Shown: positions 15,910-25,665 of the stretch, piece by piece
Numbering within the stretch: the stretch's first letter is position 1
Layout of the letters: every line of letters starts with the position of its first letter
NCBI RefSeq assembly: GCF_002788215.1
Contig: NZ_CP024845.1
Location: forward strand, 62,001 to 126,000
DNA from: Halohasta litchfieldiae
GTDB taxonomy: Archaea > Halobacteriota > Halobacteria > Halobacteriales > Haloferacaceae
Length of the DNA: 64,000 nucleotides
Direction: 5' to 3'
Translations under genes and position numbers: made by a program
Notes under the pieces: generated by a model
Told to the model about the DNA's origin: nothing
What the model saw: the letters and a program-made list of their open reading frames with translations, nothing else
Databases searched by the model: none

Positions 15910-18405
15910 TTACTCGTTGCCTCGGGACGGGACTGTCGACCCTCGGTTGCGAATCGCCGTCTCGATGGTCCCGATAATCGGAATATCCGCGTCGGTGTCG
16001 CCGCGGAGACGCGCCCAGACGACGATCACGCTCGGCAACACCACGAGTGAGGCGAGATAGGCGTACAGCACGCTCAGCGAGATCAGGGCCCCGAACGCGC
16101 CGAGAGCCGGGTTGAGCGCCAACACGAGCACGCCGATGCCGAAGACGGTCGTCAGCATACTGCCTGTTAGCGCGCCACCGGTTCCGACAACGGTCTTCCG
16201 GAGTGCGGGATACAGCTCCGTGTTGTGGTACTCGTCGGCAAACCGGTGGACGACGTGGACCGAGTAGTCGATCCCAATGCCGACCGCAATCGCCAAGATC
16301 GTGCCGTTGATCGCGTTGAACTTGAGTCCGACCACTCGCATGGAGGCGACCAGTGCGACCACCGTCACCACGATTGGAATCATGTTGACGATCCCCAGCG
16401 AGGGCGAGCCTTCGATGACCCAGTAGGCCGCCACGAGGAACAGCGCCGCTCCGATGAGCGTCAAGACGAGACTCACGATCACCGACTGGAACACGAGCGA
16501 GATCGCCTCGTCGAAGATGATCACGCTCCCGGTCGGCTGGGCGCTGTCCCGGAACTCTCCGGAGAGACTGTAGGCGTCCTGAGTGACGACCTCGTCTTCG
16601 GCATCCCCGTCGACAGTGTACAGCACGCGAGTACTCCCACGTCCCTCAGTGAGGAACCCGTCAGCATTCTCACCGAGTTCATCGTAGATTCGGGGGAGAT
16701 TGCTGTCGGGAATCCCGTTGTCGTCTCTGTCGTTGCGGTCGACGAGCGCCCGGAACTCGGGGTCCCGTTCGGCCCGGGACTCGATGAGCGTCACGATGCT
16801 CTGGGAGTCGGCTTGGCGTCGATCCGACCGGAATGTCGACGGTGGGTCAGCGGCTCCCCGGTGTAGCTCTTCGAGGGCCGTATCCCGCTCCATGTTCCCC
16901 TCGATATACATCTGGACCTGGCCGTCCTGCTCGAAGTTCTCGTCGAGATAGTCGTTGAGTCGGACGTACTCGAACTCTGCCGGAGGCCGGATCGATTCGG
17001 GGAGATACTGGAGATACTCCGGTGTCTCGGCATCCGGGTTGAAGTCGTCGGGACTGAACCCGGTGTCGACGCCAGTCGCATACACGCCGCTTCCAGCCGT
17101 AATAACCAACACGAGCAGGAGGAAAACTAGTGGCCCGCGTTTCGAGACGGTGACGCCGACCGACAGTAGTCGACCCAGCACCGAGTCGTCCGAGCCGAGT
17201 GGGGCCTCCGAAAACGTCGGAATTGGGTACTTTTCGCGGGCGCGGTCGACGGTCACCTTCAGCGCCGGCACGAAGATCCCGAAGATGAGGAACGTAAAGA
17301 CGATGCCAGCCGCGGCAGTGATTCCGAAATCACGAGTTGGGGGGAACGAACTGGCGACGTTTGAGAGAAAGCCAATCGCCGAGGTGCCGACGACAATGAA
17401 GAAGGCGACAGTCACTTGATCGGTGGTAATGGTCATCGATTCGGAGATACCCGTCCCTTTGACCCGCTCTTCGCGGTAGCGATTGATCGAGTGAATCCCG
17501 AAATCGATCCCGATAGCGATCAGTATCGGCGGCACCGCGATCAAAAGCACCGCAAACGGAATGCCAACGAGCCCGATGAAACCGAACGTCCACACCAACA
17601 TCAGTACGATTGCAAACAGCCCGATCAGGACGTCGACGACATCCCGGTAGGCAACGGTCAAAAACAGCATAATCAACACGAGTGCCGACGGCAGCACCAC
17701 GCTGGTCGTAATACCGGTGGTGTTCGGCGGCGTCCCTTGGACCCAGATCGACGAGCTATCGTCTTGAACGAGTCGCTCGATTCGGTCTTCTTTGTTCGGT
17801 GGGAACTCCGAGGCACCGCCCGGACCAGTTGCGGCTCCCTCGCCGGGTCCGGCTCGATGACTCACGCTGCCCTGCGTTGCGGTGGCCGAGGCCGACTGGC
17901 GATTGAAATCATCGCTCAATTGCGAGCTGAAGCCGGGATTCGTCTCGTCGGCCTCACGCACCGCGGCGTCGATCTCGCTCGGCGTCGCTCGTTCGACCGC
18001 CCGCAACTGCTCGTCGGGCGTCGTCGCATTGGCGTCGAGTGTCGTGGCGATAGTCTCGGCAGTCGTCGACGTATCGCTGACGCGCAACGACCCCGTCTCG
18101 ACGATCCGATTGCGCGTCTCCAACATGTCGATCAGCGCGCCCCTCGACAACACGTTGGTCGACTCTTGGATCAGCGTTGTACTCGTGGTCTCCTCGGAGA
18201 AACTGTCGCCGAAGTTCTCGTTGATGTCCTCGATAGCCTGAAACGAGGGGAGATCCTCGATGAACTGCTGTTGGCCGCTCTCGGAGGAGATGCTGCCGAG
18301 GCCGCCAACAAACACGACAGTCACGAGCAGGAAGACGACAACGACCGTCTTCGAGTGGTTGACGATGAGATCGTCGACACGATCTATGAGCCATTGATAT
18401 TCCAT
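15910..18405 (-). CDS. RND/MMPL-superfamily membrane transporter
   Basis: An 831-residue integral membrane protein with the RND duplication: an N-terminal helix (about 20-38), a large extracytoplasmic loop, a block of helices (about 230-400), a second single helix and large loop, and a second block (about 640-810). The core resembles the sterol-sensing / MMPL type (VAYRDVVDVLIGL, PPILIAIGIDFGIHSINRYREE, and the paralogous AVGIGIDYSVHVVHRFADEY). The intramembrane GIDFG/GIDYS Asp pair is the expected proton-relay site. No periplasmic adaptor gene is near, as usual for archaeal members. Substrate unknown; hydrophobic molecules are likely. Confidence 0.88.
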   Translation of the reverse strand: MEYQWLIDRVDDLIVNHSKTVVVVFLLVTVVFVGGLGSISSESGQQQFIEDLPSFQAIEDINENFGDSFSEETTSTTLIQESTNVLSRGALIDMLETRNRIVETGSLRVSDTSTTAETIATTLDANATTPDEQLRAVERATPSEIDAAVREADETNPGFSSQLSDDFNRQSASATATQGSVSHRAGPGEGAATGPGGASEFPPNKEDRIERLVQDDSSSIWVQGTPPNTTGITTSVVLPSALVLIMLFLTVAYRDVVDVLIGLFAIVLMLVWTFGFIGLVGIPFAVLLIAVPPILIAIGIDFGIHSINRYREERVKGTGISESMTITTDQVTVAFFIVVGTSAIGFLSNVASSFPPTRDFGITAAAGIVFTFLIFGIFVPALKVTVDRAREKYPIPTFSEAPLGSDDSVLGRLLSVGVTVSKRGPLVFLLLVLVITAGSGVYATGVDTGFSPDDFNPDAETPEYLQYLPESIRPPAEFEYVRLNDYLDENFEQDGQVQMYIEGNMERDTALEELHRGAADPPSTFRSDRRQADSQSIVTLIESRAERDPEFRALVDRNDRDDNGIPDSNLPRIYDELGENADGFLTEGRGSTRVLYTVDGDAEDEVVTQDAYSLSGEFRDSAQPTGSVIIFDEAISLVFQSVIVSLVLTLIGAALFLVAAYWVIEGSPSLGIVNMIPIVVTVVALVASMRVVGLKFNAINGTILAIAVGIGIDYSVHVVHRFADEYHNTELYPALRKTVVGTGGALTGSMLTTVFGIGVLVLALNPALGAFGALISLSVLYAYLASLVVLPSVIVVWARLRGDTDADIPIIGTIETAIRNRGSTVPSRGNE

Positions 18406-18543
18406 CGTCTAGATATCCGTCCCTTCCGGGCGAGTGAGTAAAAGGATGCGTACATCATAATAAACGGAAAACAAGTTGATCGATGGCAGTGGGTCCCCGA
18501 GTTGAGTGGCTCCCGCCGCGTGACCGCGGGCTATCGGCCCGTC

Positions 18544-19053
18544 TTAGCCCATCAGTCGACCGGCAAGCTGCTGAATCTTCGATCCCTCGGCAACGCCTTT
18601 GAGTTCCCGGAGCGTGGCCTTCTCCTCGTCGAGCGTGTCGTCGAGTGGATCGGTAACATCGTTGCCGAGATCGAGTCTGTCGGCGTGGGTCAGGAGCCCC
18701 TCGTAGGTAGTGACCTCCAACCGTTCGACCTTCATCCCTGCGCCGACGTTGTAGAGGTCGACCAGATCCGCGTCGTCGGCTGCGTTGTCGAGGAACTCCT
18801 CGCGGTCTTCGATCAGTCCGTCCAGCATGTGGCACTGCCGGATCTCCGGCTCCTCGCCGATGGCGTTGAACACGGTTTTGAGCCGCCGGGCGTGATCCCC
18901 GGTCTCACGCTGGTGTGTCTCGAACCCCTCGCTGATCTCCTCGTCGCTCGTGGACTCGACCATTTTTCCGAGTGCGTCGACCAGTTCGGTCTCGATGTAG
19001 TACGCCTGCTGCAGTTCGTAGACGAATTTGTCGTGGAGGGTTGTGACGGTCAT
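18544..19053 (-). CDS. YciE/DUF892-type ferritin-like protein
   Basis: A 169-residue all-helical protein of the DUF892 (YciE/YciF) ferritin-like group: LHDKFVYELQQAYYIETEL, HQRETGDHARRL, and a DEEKATLREL final helix. Glu and His residues are spaced for a di-iron four-helix bundle. Members are linked to stress in bacteria, but the biochemical role is unknown. Start at ATG 19053 (MTVTTLHDKF); the 43-residue upstream extension lacks the family pattern. It stands alone, divergent from priS. Confidence 0.82.
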   Translation of the reverse strand: MTVTTLHDKFVYELQQAYYIETELVDALGKMVESTSDEEISEGFETHQRETGDHARRLKTVFNAIGEEPEIRQCHMLDGLIEDREEFLDNAADDADLVDLYNVGAGMKVERLEVTTYEGLLTHADRLDLGNDVTDPLDDTLDEEKATLRELKGVAEGSKIQQLAGRLMG

Positions 19054-19249
19054 GGTACCACAGTCGACCGTCCACAACCGACTCCCTAAGTGTTCATTCG
19101 GCTTTCCCACGGGCGGTTTTCGGCTACCGGCAGTTGGTTGCCAGTCGGTAGCATCTGCGACCTCAAACGCTGGTGTCGACATCTGGACTCTTCGGACACC
19201 CGAACGATAACGACTTTAGTCGCTCCGGCAAAACCGACAGTCGACCGTA

Positions 19250-20410
19250 ATGGACGAACGTACCCGAGAGTATCTTCGCGGCCGGTTCGGCGACTACTAC
19301 CGACAGTCGAGCGTCGAACTGCCACCGGCCGCCAACGAGCGCGAGTGGGGCCACATCCCGTGGACGCCCGGCACAGGGACCACGATGGTTCGCCACCAGT
19401 CGCAGCTCGATCTCGGCGACGTCGACGACTTTCTCGCCCGCGAATCCCCCCGCCACGCTTACTTTTCGGCCGCCCGCTACACCGACCCCAGTGCGGGCAC
19501 GATGTCGAAAAAAGGATGGCAGGGCGCGGATCTCGTTTTCGATCTGGATGCCGATCACCTCCCAAGTATTGATCCCGACGAGTCGACCTACGCCGAGATG
19601 CTGTCGGCCTGCAAGGACGCCCTCTATCGGCTCCTGACGTTCGTCGAGGACGATTTCGGCTTCGACGACGTGAGCGTCGTCTTCTCCGGCGGCCGCGGCT
19701 ACCACGTTCACGTCCGCGATCCGGAGATTCAGGATCTCGATAGCGACGCCCGCCGAGAGATTGTCGACTACATTCGAGCCAACGAGCTGGACACTGACGG
19801 CCTCATCCGAATCGTCTCTCCGGGGGCCACAAACCAGCGCATGTTACAGACCGAGGGTGGGTGGGGACGCAGAGTCCACCGCGAGATGGTCGACATCGCC
19901 GAGGAACTCCGGGAGATGGACGACGACGACGCAGTCGACCGACTCACCGAGATAGACGGAATCGGTGACGGACGAGCAGAGACGATTTTGGGAGCGTTGA
20001 AAGCCAATCCCGATGCGATTGCCGAAGGCAATATGGAGGCAGGCGGTCCCGGTATTCGACTGCTGAAAGATACACTCGTCGAGCGCGTCGTCGAGAACCA
20101 GACCGCACCCATCGACGAGCCGGTGACGACCGACACACACCGACTAATCCGGCTGCCGAAAACGCTCCACGGCGGCAGCGGCCTCGTCGTCCAGCCCATC
20201 GACCGCGAGGATCTGGATGAGTTCGATCCACTGGTCGACGCGGTGCCCGAGGCGTTCGGTGGCCAAGAGATCACAATCGAGACCGACGAGCCACGGCGGG
20301 TTGATCTCGCGGGCGATATAACTAAGTTGGAGCCGGGTACACACACAGTAACTGAGTACGTCGGCGTCTTTCTCATGGCGCGCGGCGAGGCCGAAAAGGT
20401 ATCCACATGA
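19250..20410 (+). CDS. priS: DNA primase small (catalytic) subunit PriS
   Basis: Catalytic subunit of archaeal/eukaryotic-type primase, making primers at the replication fork. 386 residues: WQGADLVFDLDADHL with the metal-binding acidic residues, SGGRGYHVHV nucleotide-binding loop, and LIRLPKTLHGGSGL near the C-terminal third. ATG at 19250. The stop overlaps the start of the GINS gene (ATGA), a classic archaeal priS-gins operon that couples primase with the helicase accessory complex. Confidence 0.96.
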   Translation: MDERTREYLRGRFGDYYRQSSVELPPAANEREWGHIPWTPGTGTTMVRHQSQLDLGDVDDFLARESPRHAYFSAARYTDPSAGTMSKKGWQGADLVFDLDADHLPSIDPDESTYAEMLSACKDALYRLLTFVEDDFGFDDVSVVFSGGRGYHVHVRDPEIQDLDSDARREIVDYIRANELDTDGLIRIVSPGATNQRMLQTEGGWGRRVHREMVDIAEELREMDDDDAVDRLTEIDGIGDGRAETILGALKANPDAIAEGNMEAGGPGIRLLKDTLVERVVENQTAPIDEPVTTDTHRLIRLPKTLHGGSGLVVQPIDREDLDEFDPLVDAVPEAFGGQEITIETDEPRRVDLAGDITKLEPGTHTVTEYVGVFLMARGEAEKVST

Positions 20411-21447
20411 AACTCGACGAGCTTCGCACGGTCCAATCGAAGGAACGCCGCAAGGACAGCCTCCAGCAGCTGCGGGATTCCTTCTACGGAGACGTCGCGG
20501 CCTACATTCAAGATTTGAAAGCAAGCCGGGACCGACGCGCCGAACAGGTCGACGATCCCTTTTCGGACAACGAGGTCCGCCAGCTCTCGGACGAACTCGA
20601 CACCGCCAAGGAGGTCGCAGAGGCGGTCTACGAACGTCGGGTCGGCAAGGTCGTCAAACTCGCCAGTTTTGCGGCGGCGGACATGCCGGTCGACGACGAG
20701 GGGATGACCACCGAGGAACGGGAGCTGTTCGATGATCTGGTCGCCCGCATCAGCCAGAACAAACAGACCGTGCTCGACGTACTGTCCGGCAACGGCGAGT
20801 CGGCTGAGACCAGCCAGACCAACACGCCAACCGACTCGCAGCCGACAGCGCCGACTCCGCCAACGGAGCGGGCCGCCGAGTCGGAGGCGACTGAACCGGG
20901 GGCCACCGAGCCGTCCGACAGCATGCTCGCCGACGCGATGGGGTCGACCGAAGACACCGAACCGTCGACTGACGCCGAGCCACCAATCGAATCGACGGCT
21001 CAGCCGGAACCACCAGCCGAGTCGGAACCTGCGGCGGATCACGCTCCGCCAATAGAGTCGACTGAGACGTCGGCCGATGAGGTTCCGGCACCCGAGGCAG
21101 AGTCGGAGACGGATGTCGTGCTCGGAACGTCGACCGATGGCGGGACTGCCACCGACACGGCCAACCAGTCAGCGACATCGACAGCCAGCGAGGCGGCAGC
21201 CGAAGCGCCGAAAGCGGTCGCCGGAACGACTGCGGAAGCGACCGAATCGGGGGCTGACACCACCGACGCGATGGGTAGTGCGGGCGACGACAGCGACCGA
21301 ACGACGCTTCGTATCACGAAAGATGTGGGCGAGATCTTCGGCGTCGACGGCCGGGAGTACACCCTCCGGTCGGAGGATGTCGTTACCCTGCCGACCGCCA
21401 ATGCCGACCCACTCGTGGATCGGGATGCGGCGATGCGACTTGAGTGA
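20407..21447 (+). CDS. GINS complex subunit (Gins51/Gins15 type)
   Basis: Subunit of GINS, which joins MCM and Cdc45/GAN in the replicative helicase. 346 residues: an alpha-helical A domain (about 1-130: KLDELRTVQSKERRKDSLQQL, DSFYGDVAAYIQDL), a long Pro/Thr/Ser/Glu/Ala-rich linker (about 135-295) expected to be disordered, and a small beta B domain at the end (TLRITKDVGEIFGVDGREYTL). Linker length is variable in haloarchaea. Overlaps priS by 4 bp (ATGA). Confidence 0.92.
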   Translation: MKLDELRTVQSKERRKDSLQQLRDSFYGDVAAYIQDLKASRDRRAEQVDDPFSDNEVRQLSDELDTAKEVAEAVYERRVGKVVKLASFAAADMPVDDEGMTTEERELFDDLVARISQNKQTVLDVLSGNGESAETSQTNTPTDSQPTAPTPPTERAAESEATEPGATEPSDSMLADAMGSTEDTEPSTDAEPPIESTAQPEPPAESEPAADHAPPIESTETSADEVPAPEAESETDVVLGTSTDGGTATDTANQSATSTASEAAAEAPKAVAGTTAEATESGADTTDAMGSAGDDSDRTTLRITKDVGEIFGVDGREYTLRSEDVVTLPTANADPLVDRDAAMRLE

Positions 21448-21491
21448 ACGGCCACCCAACGTCTTATTAGTCGGATATCTCCGCCGTCGAG

Positions 21492-21944
21492 CTACGGCTC
21501 TGTGTGTCGAACGATATGAACATCGTACTGTGGGTCCTTCGAAAGCGGACTTCCAACGCTCGTGACGGGCGTCGAAATCCGACCCGCGTTCTCGGTGCCG
21601 ATGAAGATCACCGAGACATCGAGTTCCCCAGCGACCTGTCGAATCGTTCGTGTGATGTCGTCTGTCGCCGTTGCGGTCAACACATCGGAGTCTGTGGGTA
21701 TTTCACATCGAAACGTCGCATCTTCCACAATCGACGTGACTGTCCGTTCGAACTGTTGACACACCCTGTCGATATCGTAGGTTGCTCCCGATTCGATCCA
21801 TCCGCGCTCGACAGCGAACGATTTGTCGTCCGGAACCACGGTCAGCACGACGAGCTCCTCGTCGCGGCTGTCAGCGAACGTCTCGGCGCGTTTCAGCGCG
21901 GTTCGAGCGAGCTCTGAGCCGTCAAACGGAACGAGTATCGTCAT
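21492..21944 (-). CDS. Universal stress protein (UspA family)
   Basis: A 150-residue single Usp domain: MTILVPFDGSELARTALKRA at the N-terminus and a late segment in the place of the ATP-binding GxxG(S/T) loop (GTENAGRISTPVTSVGSPLS). The consensus G-2x-G-9x-G-S/T is only partly kept, so ATP binding is uncertain. Monocistronic, 44 bp beyond the gins stop, convergent. Confidence 0.85.
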   Translation of the reverse strand: MTILVPFDGSELARTALKRAETFADSRDEELVVLTVVPDDKSFAVERGWIESGATYDIDRVCQQFERTVTSIVEDATFRCEIPTDSDVLTATATDDITRTIRQVAGELDVSVIFIGTENAGRISTPVTSVGSPLSKDPQYDVHIVRHTEP

Positions 21945-22043
21945 ATATCGTGGTTTGGTGAGTGATCGTTTATATACGTCGTCGACTCTCAGCAGTTGGG
22001 AACGCAGTCGACGAGCGTCTCCAATCGGCTGTCGGGCCCGTCT

Positions 22044-23549
22044 CTATCGTGAACTCAGTCGACAGCTGTTGTCAGCCGCACCGACGTAGAACGACTGGAG
22101 TTGGTGTGGGACGGCCGTTTCGTCGACGACGTTCACCACGAGATCGTCGTCGCTCAGCGTCTCGCCGTCGTTGTCGTAGGTGTTTTCGCGAACGGCCTGT
22201 TCGCCCATCAGATCGAGTTCGCCCGCGATGTTGCCGATCACCACACAGGGGCGGTCGCGCTTGGCGTCGACCTGTCCGTTGGCCCGTGAGAGCCCCGTTG
22301 TCGTGACGTCGATCACGTTCTCTTCGGGTCGCCACGAGCCGTACAGATCCAATACGAACAGCCGATTGCCCGCGAGCGCGTCGGTGAGTGTGATCCCCGC
22401 CTCCCGCTGGAGAACTGTTTGGAGCGTCGACCGGTCAAGAGTGGCTGTCGGCGACAGCGAGACCGCCCACCCGGCGTCGATAGCTGCCGCGCAGAACCCC
22501 GCGACGGCCTCGTCGACGGTGGTTTGGGCTCGCTGTGAGTCCGGCTCAGTCAGGAGCACGTCTCGGGAGCCAGCCGGGAGGCCCCCGTCGGTATCGAACG
22601 CATCGATGCCCGTTGGGACCGTTTCGGCCGTCTCAAGGCGCTGGTCTCGGTGCTGTCTTGCGGTCGACAGCGCCTCGTCGATCTCACCGAGCAGGTCGGT
22701 CGTCTGGGCGCGTTCCTCGTGAATCTCACCCACCGAGCGTTCGATCTCGCCTGCGGCCTCCGAGGTGTTCCGCGTCACGTTCGCCACGCGAGTGCTCGCT
22801 TCTGCCCCCTCCGAGACAGCCTCGCTTACCTCGTCGACGCCAGCGGCTGCCGACGCCATCTCCTCGTCGACGATATCCAACTGCGCCTCGGCGGTTTCGA
22901 CCTCCTCGGCCCCGGTTTCGACCGCCTCGACCGCGGAGTCGAGCGCACCGGTCACCTCCTCGGTCACTGCCTGGATCTCGCTGACTGAGCCCTCTATCTC
23001 CTCGGTGCGTGCCTGTGACTCTTCGGCCAGCGATTTCACCTCGTCGGCGACCACTGCAAAGCCCGCCCCCTCCTCGCCGGCGCGAGCAGCCTCGATAGAC
23101 GCATTGAGCGCCAAGAGGTTCGTTTTGTCCGCGATTTCGTCGATCACGTCGACGATTTCGTCGATCCGGTCGATATGTTCCTCTAAGGTGTCGACCTGCT
23201 CGGCGACCTGCTGGGTCGCCGTCGAGGCCGTGGTCATCGCCTCGGTTGCCTCGCTGGTCGCCTCCCGGCCGTCAGTTGCGGCCGTCGCCGCCCGATCTGT
23301 CGTCTCGCTTACCTCGTCGGCACTGGCCGCAACTTCCTGAATCGTCGCACTCAACTCCGAAACATCGTCGGCGACGGTCTCCATATCTTCGACCTGCGTG
23401 CTTGCCGCCTCACGGATCAACGAGAGCCGCTCGTCGACCGACTCCGAGGTGGCGTGAACCACGCCGACGGCTCCCTGTGCGTTGGCTATCAGCCCGTCTT
23501 CGATACCGCGTTCGGTCCCTTCTGTCACTGTAGAATGGTCTGTCGACAT
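22044..23549 (-). CDS. Soluble MCP-type transducer fused to a KaiC-like domain
   Basis: A 501-residue cytoplasmic protein. The N-terminal two thirds is a methyl-accepting signalling domain with the CheA/CheW-binding tip ([34 protein letters not shown]); no membrane helix, HAMP or PAS is present. The last ~190 residues resemble a RecA/KaiC-like module ([18 protein letters not shown], then [23 protein letters not shown]), but the P-loop position reads [12 protein letters not shown], with no GxxxxGK. The order is reversed from normal receptors, which have the sensor first. A TATA-like box lies around 23585-23592. Probably feeds an internal signal to CheA. Confidence 0.8.
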   Translation of the reverse strand: MSTDHSTVTEGTERGIEDGLIANAQGAVGVVHATSESVDERLSLIREAASTQVEDMETVADDVSELSATIQEVAASADEVSETTDRAATAATDGREATSEATEAMTTASTATQQVAEQVDTLEEHIDRIDEIVDVIDEIADKTNLLALNASIEAARAGEEGAGFAVVADEVKSLAEESQARTEEIEGSVSEIQAVTEEVTGALDSAVEAVETGAEEVETAEAQLDIVDEEMASAAAGVDEVSEAVSEGAEASTRVANVTRNTSEAAGEIERSVGEIHEERAQTTDLLGEIDEALSTARQHRDQRLETAETVPTGIDAFDTDGGLPAGSRDVLLTEPDSQRAQTTVDEAVAGFCAAAIDAGWAVSLSPTATLDRSTLQTVLQREAGITLTDALAGNRLFVLDLYGSWRPEENVIDVTTTGLSRANGQVDAKRDRPCVVIGNIAGELDLMGEQAVRENTYDNDGETLSDDDLVVNVVDETAVPHQLQSFYVGAADNSCRLSSR

Positions 23550-23844
23550 TGGATGTTTTGGTAACTAGTCACAGGGCACTAAAGGATTTATACAGCATAT
23601 AAATAATGACTAATTATACCAATCTAAACTACATTTTATTTCAGTAGTATAGATATATTTTGGACCAGTGTTTTATATTCTCACTAATTATAAAAAATCT
23701 GTTCTTCAGCTACAATAGTACGTATTATCGAACAGTCGACTCATTGGTTCGGTCGAGTTCACGGCTCTTTCGGATACTAAACAGGGTGCCGAACAGTCGA
23801 TTTGGGGTTACATACTTTTGGAGGGGCATCGCAAATAGAGTTCT
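23550..23844. other. AT-rich intergenic region between divergent genes
   Basis: About 295 bp between the divergent MCP-KaiC and dehydrogenase genes, much richer in A/T than its surroundings, especially 23580-23710. It should hold both promoters. I find no convincing ORF, RNA gene or long inverted repeat in it. Confidence 0.6.
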
Positions 23845-24822
23845 ATGTCCGACCAGTGGCAAATACTGCTCCCCCCGCAGATCGATCCAGCAGGACCAGA
23901 GTCGATCAGTGACTTCGCAACCTGTACCGGGATGGACGAGTACGACAGCGTCGACGACGCCCTCGACGATATCGCCAAATACGACGCTGTCATCGTCAGT
24001 GTCGCCAAACTCGACCGCGAAGTGATCGAGCGCGGCGAGAACCTGAAGGTGATCGCCAAACACGGCAGCGGGCTGGACAACGTCGACATGGAGGCTGCCT
24101 CTGAGAACGGTGTCGTGGTCTGCAACACACCGGGCGTCAACTCACGGTCGGTGGCCGAACACGCAATCGCCCTCCAGTTCGGCGTCCGGCGCAACCTCGG
24201 GGCTGCCGACCGGCACGTCCGGGACGGCGGCTGGGACCGCTCGGCGTTCGTCGGTTATGAACTCCAAGACAGCACGCTCGGACTGATGGGCTTTGGCTCG
24301 ATTGCCCACGAAACAGCAACAATTGCACAGGGAATCGGCCTCAACGTCATTATTTACGATCCGGGCCACCCAGCAGATCAGCTTCCGGAGGGGATCGGCC
24401 GCGTCGACGACCTCACCACTCTCTTCGCGGAGTCCGACGCCGTGAGTCTGCACGTCCCGCTGGTCGACGGTACCTACCACGCCGTCTCGACCGACCAGTT
24501 CGAGGCCCTTGGCGAAGACGGCATCCTCATCAACACCTCACGCGGCGGGGTCGTCGACAAAGACGCTCTGCTTGAGGCACTCAACAACGACGTGATCGCC
24601 GGTGCCGGAGTCGACAACTTCGAAGAGGAGCCACCCGGCGCCAACCATCCGATCTACGACCACGACGAGGTGTTGATGACTCCACACATCGCCGGAGTCA
24701 CCTACGACTCGCTGGAACGCATGAGTCGCAGCGCGTCGACCAACGTTCGAACCGTCTACGAGGGTGATCTGCCGGAGTCGACAGTCAACCGCGAGGCCCT
24801 CGGTCGGGAGCAAAGCCAATGA
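23845..24822 (+). CDS. D-2-hydroxyacid dehydrogenase (SerA/GyaR-like)
   Basis: An NAD(P)-dependent oxidoreductase acting on a D-2-hydroxyacid or 2-oxoacid such as hydroxypyruvate or glyoxylate. 325 residues: substrate-side KHGSGLDNVDM, Rossmann loop LGLMGFGSIAHETA (G-x-G-x-x, third Gly replaced by Ala), catalytic Arg in ILINTSRGGVVD, Glu in DNFEEEPP and His in MTPHIAGVT. Overlaps the aldolase gene by 4 bp (ATGA), so the two enzymes are made together and probably act in one pathway. Confidence 0.9.
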   Translation: MSDQWQILLPPQIDPAGPESISDFATCTGMDEYDSVDDALDDIAKYDAVIVSVAKLDREVIERGENLKVIAKHGSGLDNVDMEAASENGVVVCNTPGVNSRSVAEHAIALQFGVRRNLGAADRHVRDGGWDRSAFVGYELQDSTLGLMGFGSIAHETATIAQGIGLNVIIYDPGHPADQLPEGIGRVDDLTTLFAESDAVSLHVPLVDGTYHAVSTDQFEALGEDGILINTSRGGVVDKDALLEALNNDVIAGAGVDNFEEEPPGANHPIYDHDEVLMTPHIAGVTYDSLERMSRSASTNVRTVYEGDLPESTVNREALGREQSQ

Positions 24823-25604
24823 GGACCCAAAACAGCTTCCGCCGAGCCATCGAAAACGACGAAACCGTCTTCGGGGCGGCCTGTGCGACCTTCTCGCCGA
24901 CAGTCATCGAGACACTCGGCAACATCGGGCTGGATTTCGTCTGGCTGGATTTCGAACACGGTGGCCCCAGTCCCTACGATAGCACCGTCTTCGAGGAGCT
25001 TACCCGCGCGGCGGAGGCCGGCGACATCGAACTCCTCGTTCGGATTCCGAAGCCCGAACCGGCGCTCGTCAGAAAGGTCCTCGATGCCGGTGTCAGGACG
25101 ATCCTCATCCCGCGAATCGAGACGGCCGACGACCTCCGCCCGGCAGTCGAGGCTGCCTTCTTCGGCTATGATGGCGATGTCGGCGACCGCGGGGTCGGCG
25201 TCGGCCGCACCAGCGAGTGGGAAGGCTACGTCGACAGCCACATCGGTGGCGAGGACAGCGAGGTGCTTGTCGGCACGATGATCGAAAACGAGCGGGCCGT
25301 CGACAACATCGAGGAAATTCTCTCGGTGCCTGAACTCGGCTTTGCCTTTGTCGGCCCGGCGGATCTCTCGATGTCGATGTCCGGCGGCGAGCCACTCGAC
25401 AAAAACCCCGACAAACTGCAGGCCGCCATCGACCGTACCCGTGAGGCCTGTCTGGACGCGGAGGTTCCCATTGGCCGGATTCAGAACGATCCCGCTGCTG
25501 CACGCGAAGCCGTCGACGAGGGGTACCAGATCGTTCGGATCGGCGGCGATACCGGCGCAATTCGGGCGAGCCTCTCCGAGCGGCTCGACGCCGTCGACAC
25601 GTAA
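24819..25604 (+). CDS. HpcH/HpaI-family class II aldolase
   Basis: A metal-dependent pyruvate aldolase of the HpcH/HpaI (TIM barrel) family. 261 residues: N-terminal AACATFSPTVIETL, WLDFEHGG with the catalytic-base His, VRIPKPE with the substrate-binding Arg, GTMIENERAVDNIEEI (metal Glu) and FVGPADLSMSMS (metal Asp). Overlaps the dehydrogenase by 4 bp. The pair could split a 2-keto-3-deoxy sugar acid or a similar compound and reduce the aldehyde or oxoacid; the substrate is not determined by the sequence. Confidence 0.9.
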   Translation: MRTQNSFRRAIENDETVFGAACATFSPTVIETLGNIGLDFVWLDFEHGGPSPYDSTVFEELTRAAEAGDIELLVRIPKPEPALVRKVLDAGVRTILIPRIETADDLRPAVEAAFFGYDGDVGDRGVGVGRTSEWEGYVDSHIGGEDSEVLVGTMIENERAVDNIEEILSVPELGFAFVGPADLSMSMSGGEPLDKNPDKLQAAIDRTREACLDAEVPIGRIQNDPAAAREAVDEGYQIVRIGGDTGAIRASLSERLDAVDT

Positions 25605-25665
25605 CTCAGCCCCAATCCATCAAGTGGGATTCATATTTGAGGCTTCGGCCTCAACGAGTGTACAG

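Noticed and set aside
23660-24025. 121-residue ORF across the AT-rich gap into the dehydrogenase gene
   Set aside because: It overlaps the dehydrogenase out of frame and has a composition unlike real genes here.
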